This document shows, one piece after another, positions 60,591 to 64,000 of a stretch of 64,000 nt of DNA. The notes beneath the pieces were generated by a model. It saw nothing but the letters and a program-made list of their open reading frames with translations, did no database searches and was not told where the DNA came from. Each line of letters opens with the position of its first letter. Position 1 is the stretch's first letter. The stretch comes from Coniferiporia sulphurascens (lineage: Eukaryota > Basidiomycota > Agaricomycetes > Hymenochaetales > Hymenochaetaceae), in assembly GCA_002794785.1 (NCBI GenBank), contig NBBA01000014.1, positions 868,001 through 932,000 on the forward strand, read 5' to 3'. The translations under genes and the position numbers were made by a program.

Positions 60591-62872
60591 ATGTCTGAAC
60601 AACAGCAACAAGAACAACAACCCCCTCGCCCCATCGACAAGACCTTCTCTGCCCCCGCTGTCTCTACACGGGGGGGTTTTCGTTCTCATCGTGGACGTGG
60701 GGTCGACCCACTGCTTCCTCTGGGAACGGTCGCGGTTCGCTCCTCCTCGTTCTCGGGGTCGATCTCGAGCTTTTCCCATGCGCCTCCGGTACCTCCCAAA
60801 ATTCTCCCCACAGTTTCCCCACTGGCGGCAGAGATCACGTCCCGCCAGCCCTTTCACCCCCCATCCCGCTCTGCCTCAGCAGTGAGTGACCGAGGAACTG
60901 ACCAGGCCATGGCTCACATCTCTCGCCCGATTACCCCGGGCCTTCCTCTCTCAGGGCCTATTTCAGGCGAAACCTCCTTTTTTGGGGGTCAAGCAGGCCT
61001 CCCCCCCTTTCTGGCCCCTGCTCCGCAGGCCCCCCAATCCACCGCTGACTCCATCTGGGCGACCCACCTCCCCACTGATGCAGCCTCCACTCTAGTTGTT
61101 GCTGCCCCCCCTACCACGCCTCCTGGTGGTGGTGGGGTTGCTCCCCGTGTAGACGAGACCCCCCGTGGTCCGTCCCGCCCGATGTCTGCGGCCATTTCGT
61201 CCATTGACTCCGACTCAGAAATGTCGGAGGCTGGGAACTCTGATGCCCAGGTCTCTACGGCCTCTGCACGGAAAAAGTGCAAATCCACCAACGCCCCAGC
61301 TCCTCTGTCCCCCCGGGTGGAAGCGCTTCAGGTTCCCCTCCTCAGGTTGGCCGCTACCACCGCCATGCATGCCTCCCATGACCTCCTCGCACTCGGGAAG
61401 ACGACCTCGGCATCGGCTGCCCCGACTGCCGCCCTTCTCAGAGAGATTGCCTTCGCGGTTAATTCTCTCAATAGTGCGCTGGTCCAGGAGGATCCCCTCG
61501 CACAATCAGCCACATCGCAGGCCTTTTGGGCGGCGGCTGGCCCCCGTCTCAGCATGGCCCCCAGCCCCGCCCCCATTTTTGCCCCCCCCCAGCCCCCTCA
61601 GACTGTGGTCGGCCCCCCCTCTCTTCCCTCCCTGCCACAGCAGATGGTGCAGGTCATGTCCGACCTTACGCGCCAAATGGCCTTCATGATGCAGCGGATG
61701 GACGCCCTTGAACGCCCCCCCCACGCTCCTCGGGGGTCGGGTCCGCCCCCTCTGGAGACAGGAAAGGGAAGGGTAAAGCCAACCCTAGTACTGCCCCTCC
61801 TCCATCACAAGGACCTTCGGGCCCTTCTAACCTCACCGCCAGGTCCACCTTGCCGACACCTGTCCCTCCAGGTCTTGCCACGGGCGGGGCTACCCCTGCC
61901 ACTGCCCCTGCTATTGCAGCGCCAGTGTCGACAGGGGCCCCCGCTACTGCTAGCGCTGTGAAACAAGAGCTGAAGCGTGCAGTCCTCCCGGTTATCCGTA
62001 CCATTACGGACCCGACCCTCGCCATCCGCTTCCATGGGGCTCCACCCCCTGCTGAAGCGCACCCCACCGACTCCCAGACCACTATTAACGTCTGGACCGC
62101 TCTCTCCCGCTTTCCCACTGCGGCCAAACTGGTTGTACGTGCCGCCCATTGGAACGAACGAGGCAACTGCTTCGTTACGTTCGCTCACAACACTCACGTC
62201 CCTACTATGAACAGCATGAAGGAAGTTGTGATGGCAGCCATGCAAAGCGTCTACCCTGCCACAGTCTCCCAACTTGTATCTTGGGCCTGCCTCCAAATTG
62301 CTGAAGTCCCCACACATCCTGCGCCGGGCCTCCCCGCCTTCACTGCGGCGGACCTCCAAGCAGAGTTCCGTGCCGCCAACCCTCACCTCCTCTCTCTCCC
62401 CATGACTCTAGAGCCCGATTGGACCCGGGCCTATGAACTCCTGGGTGAGGACGTCATGTCAGCCCCTATTGCTTTCTCTTTTGAGGACCCAATGGGCTCC
62501 TGCTCTGCGAGTATCCTCTCTACCCTGAGGAACCGCGTCATTTACATGTTCGGCCGCCGGCTCAAACTGGTGGCCAGGCGTGACCTCCCTCGCCTCATGC
62601 AGTGCACTAAGTGCGCAGCACTAGGCCACCTCGTTCAAAACTGCAGGAACCGCCCGTGGTCGTGCCTCATATGCGCTGGCCGTCACCGTACTGATGACCA
62701 CCGCATGCGCTGCCCAGGATGTGTCCGTGACGCCCTTCCGGCCTCCTCCCCCTGCACCCACCCCCCCAAATGCTCGAACTGCTCCGGTGAACACCGCGCC
62801 GACTCTTCCAGCTGCCCCAAACAGCGTGGCCATGCCCATTCCTCTTTCGCCCCACCCCCGGCTGATGAGTAG
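60591..62872 (+). pseudogene. LINE copy 2 ORF1 (gag-like) with a one-base frameshift
   Basis: The start is MSEQQQQEQQPPRPIDK. The frame is open through the position where copy 1 has a nonsense codon (here CGA). A C-run near 61714-61721 has eight C, against nine in copy 1, which shifts the frame inside the Pro-rich region. Coding resumes in the other frame to the stop at 62872, with the same zinc-knuckle clusters (CTKCAALGHLVQNC, CLICAGRHRTDDHRMRC, CSNCSGEHRADSSSC). A sequencing error in the homopolymer is possible; without it the ORF would be intact. Confidence 0.78.
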
Positions 62873-64000
62873 TCCTTGGACGTTTATGCAACACAATGTT
62901 GCAACGTCCCGAGTGCATGTCGAAGCACTCGTCCACTCCTTCTCGTCTGCCCCTGGTGCCACCTCCCCACCTGCAGTTATTCTTCTACAGGAACCCCCTT
63001 GGTACCCTATTGGTGCCTCCCCCTCTATGTTTGCAGCAGCAGGTACGCCCGTCTTCGGCTTCCCTGCCATGCCCAACTACCATGTCTTTTTGCCCCCCTC
63101 TTCTGGGGGCACCGAACTAACATGCCCACATGTGGTTACACTGGTTCACCAGTCCATCCCTCTGTCTCAGGTGATTTTGGATGCCTCGCGCTCCCCATCC
63201 CAGGACATACTCACGCTAATTTTTGACACTGGCTTTGGGCCACTTTTTGTCACTAATGTATACAATCACGATGCCAATAAAAAAGATACCATCTCCTCTC
63301 TTGCTCTTCTCGAGCTCCCCCCGAGTGCACACTGGCTGGTTGCTGGGGACTTCAATCTCCACTCCATCCACTGGGACCATGGCACCCACTCTGCCAGTGA
63401 CACACAAAAAGCCTGTCCGCTGGAACACTGGGCTGCCTCACACGCCATGCATCTCCTTAATCAGCCGGGCTTCGATACCCAGCGCCGCCCTTCCACCCAA
63501 TTCACTGAATCAGTCATTGACCTCGCCTGGGCTTCCCCTTCTTTGGAAGACCTTGCTTTGGGCGATTCCTGGACACGGTCCTGGGACACCCCGTCTGGAT
63601 CCGACCATGCTGTTATCACCTGGTCTATCCCCACCTCTTCTGACCTGTTCGCCAACCCCTTCCTTCGCCCTAAGTATGATGACTCGCTCTCTACTGAATG
63701 GCTGGAAGCTCTAGATGAACCTCTCACTGCCGCCTTCGCCCTCTCAGGCGCTACTTCTCAACTCCTGGACGTCAAAGTCGCCGCCATACACGATGCTCTG
63801 GTGCTCGCCACTATTTCCTCTCACCCTCCAGCTTCTTCGAAGGCAGGGGGCCACAAGGTCAAGTGGTGGGATGCCTCCTGCCGTGCTCACATGGCCGCTT
63901 TGCGCGGAGCTACCCCGGCGACTTGTATCGTTCTCTGATGAGAGTCGGCCGGTATTTTTCGCCACACAAAACGCGCATGGGCTGACTCGTTTACCGCCTC
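62865..64000 (+). pseudogene. LINE copy 2 ORF2, endonuclease part, with an in-frame stop
   Basis: It starts MSSPWTFMQHNVATSRVHVEAL inside ATGAGTAG, overlapping the ORF1 stop. The endonuclease domain is complete (QEPPW, VTNVYNHDA, GDFNLHSIHWDH, SGSDHAVITW). A TGA at 63936-63938 interrupts the frame at the same place as in copy 1 (14427), after which RESAGIF continues in frame. The RT domain lies beyond the window. Whether this TGA inactivates the element or is tolerated is open. Confidence 0.78.

Larger units (their letters stand above)
60530..64000 (+). mobile_element. Tad-like LINE copy 2 (5' part; runs past the window end)
   Basis: Homology with LINE copy 1 starts at CATCCTCC (60530), the same base at which copy 1 begins after its target duplication, so this copy also has a complete 5' end. 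The 5' leader, ORF1 and the endonuclease part of ORF2 are present and lack the solo LTR found in copy 1. The rest of ORF2 lies outside the window. Confidence 0.87.

Overview
The window reads as nuclear DNA of a filamentous basidiomycete, most likely an Agaricomycete. Genes are cut by many 45-80 bp GT-AG introns. It holds DUF6533-type 7-TM genes (a basidiomycete-expanded family), a fungal delta-type phospholipase C, an M1 aminopeptidase, a GH1 beta-glucosidase with a Ser/Thr-rich N-terminus, and Tad-like LINEs carrying RNase H. Species is not assigned.

Layout. 1-9.5 kb: a truncated DUF6533 gene, a second DUF6533 gene, and three members (A, B, C) of a multi-pass membrane family. 9.9-19.2 kb: a MITE-like foldback, then a full-length Tad-like LINE bounded by a 14-bp target duplication and broken by four solo LTRs. 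19.6-27.7 kb: M1 aminopeptidase (+) and GH1 beta-glucosidase (-), convergent. 28.3-38.4 kb: four more membrane-family members (D, E, F, G), all on +. 39.2-40.9 kb: a DUF6533 gene on -. 43.9-49.1 kb: phospholipase C (+) converging on a small coiled-coil/proline-rich gene (-). 51.1-59.9 kb: DUF6533 (+), then members H, I, J on -. 60.5-64 kb: a second LINE copy running off the window.

The most unusual content is the ten-member membrane family. All copies share a five-exon plan with intron phases 0,0,1,0 and a tiny third exon (52 or 58 nt). The C-terminal half resembles signal peptide peptidase (intramembrane aspartyl protease, A22B): an R-F/L/I-D after a hydrophobic segment, a later K/R-P-Y-F, and a K-G-Q/R-G-E...LW.Y.EDW ending. 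The YD, GxGD and PAL catalytic motifs are not present, so these look like pseudoproteases. Copies E-F-G-DUF6533 are mirrored by DUF6533-H-I-J around an axis near 45.6 kb, an inverted segmental duplication of about 9-10 kb arms. A decayed ABC-transporter fragment and GTTCGG-rich palindromic patches lie at mirror positions. In the right arm H and I carry gene-breaking lesions, while J and all left-arm copies are open. In three places a DUF6533 gene and a type-1 member face each other tail to tail, suggesting a co-duplicating module. All functional statements are inferred from sequence alone.
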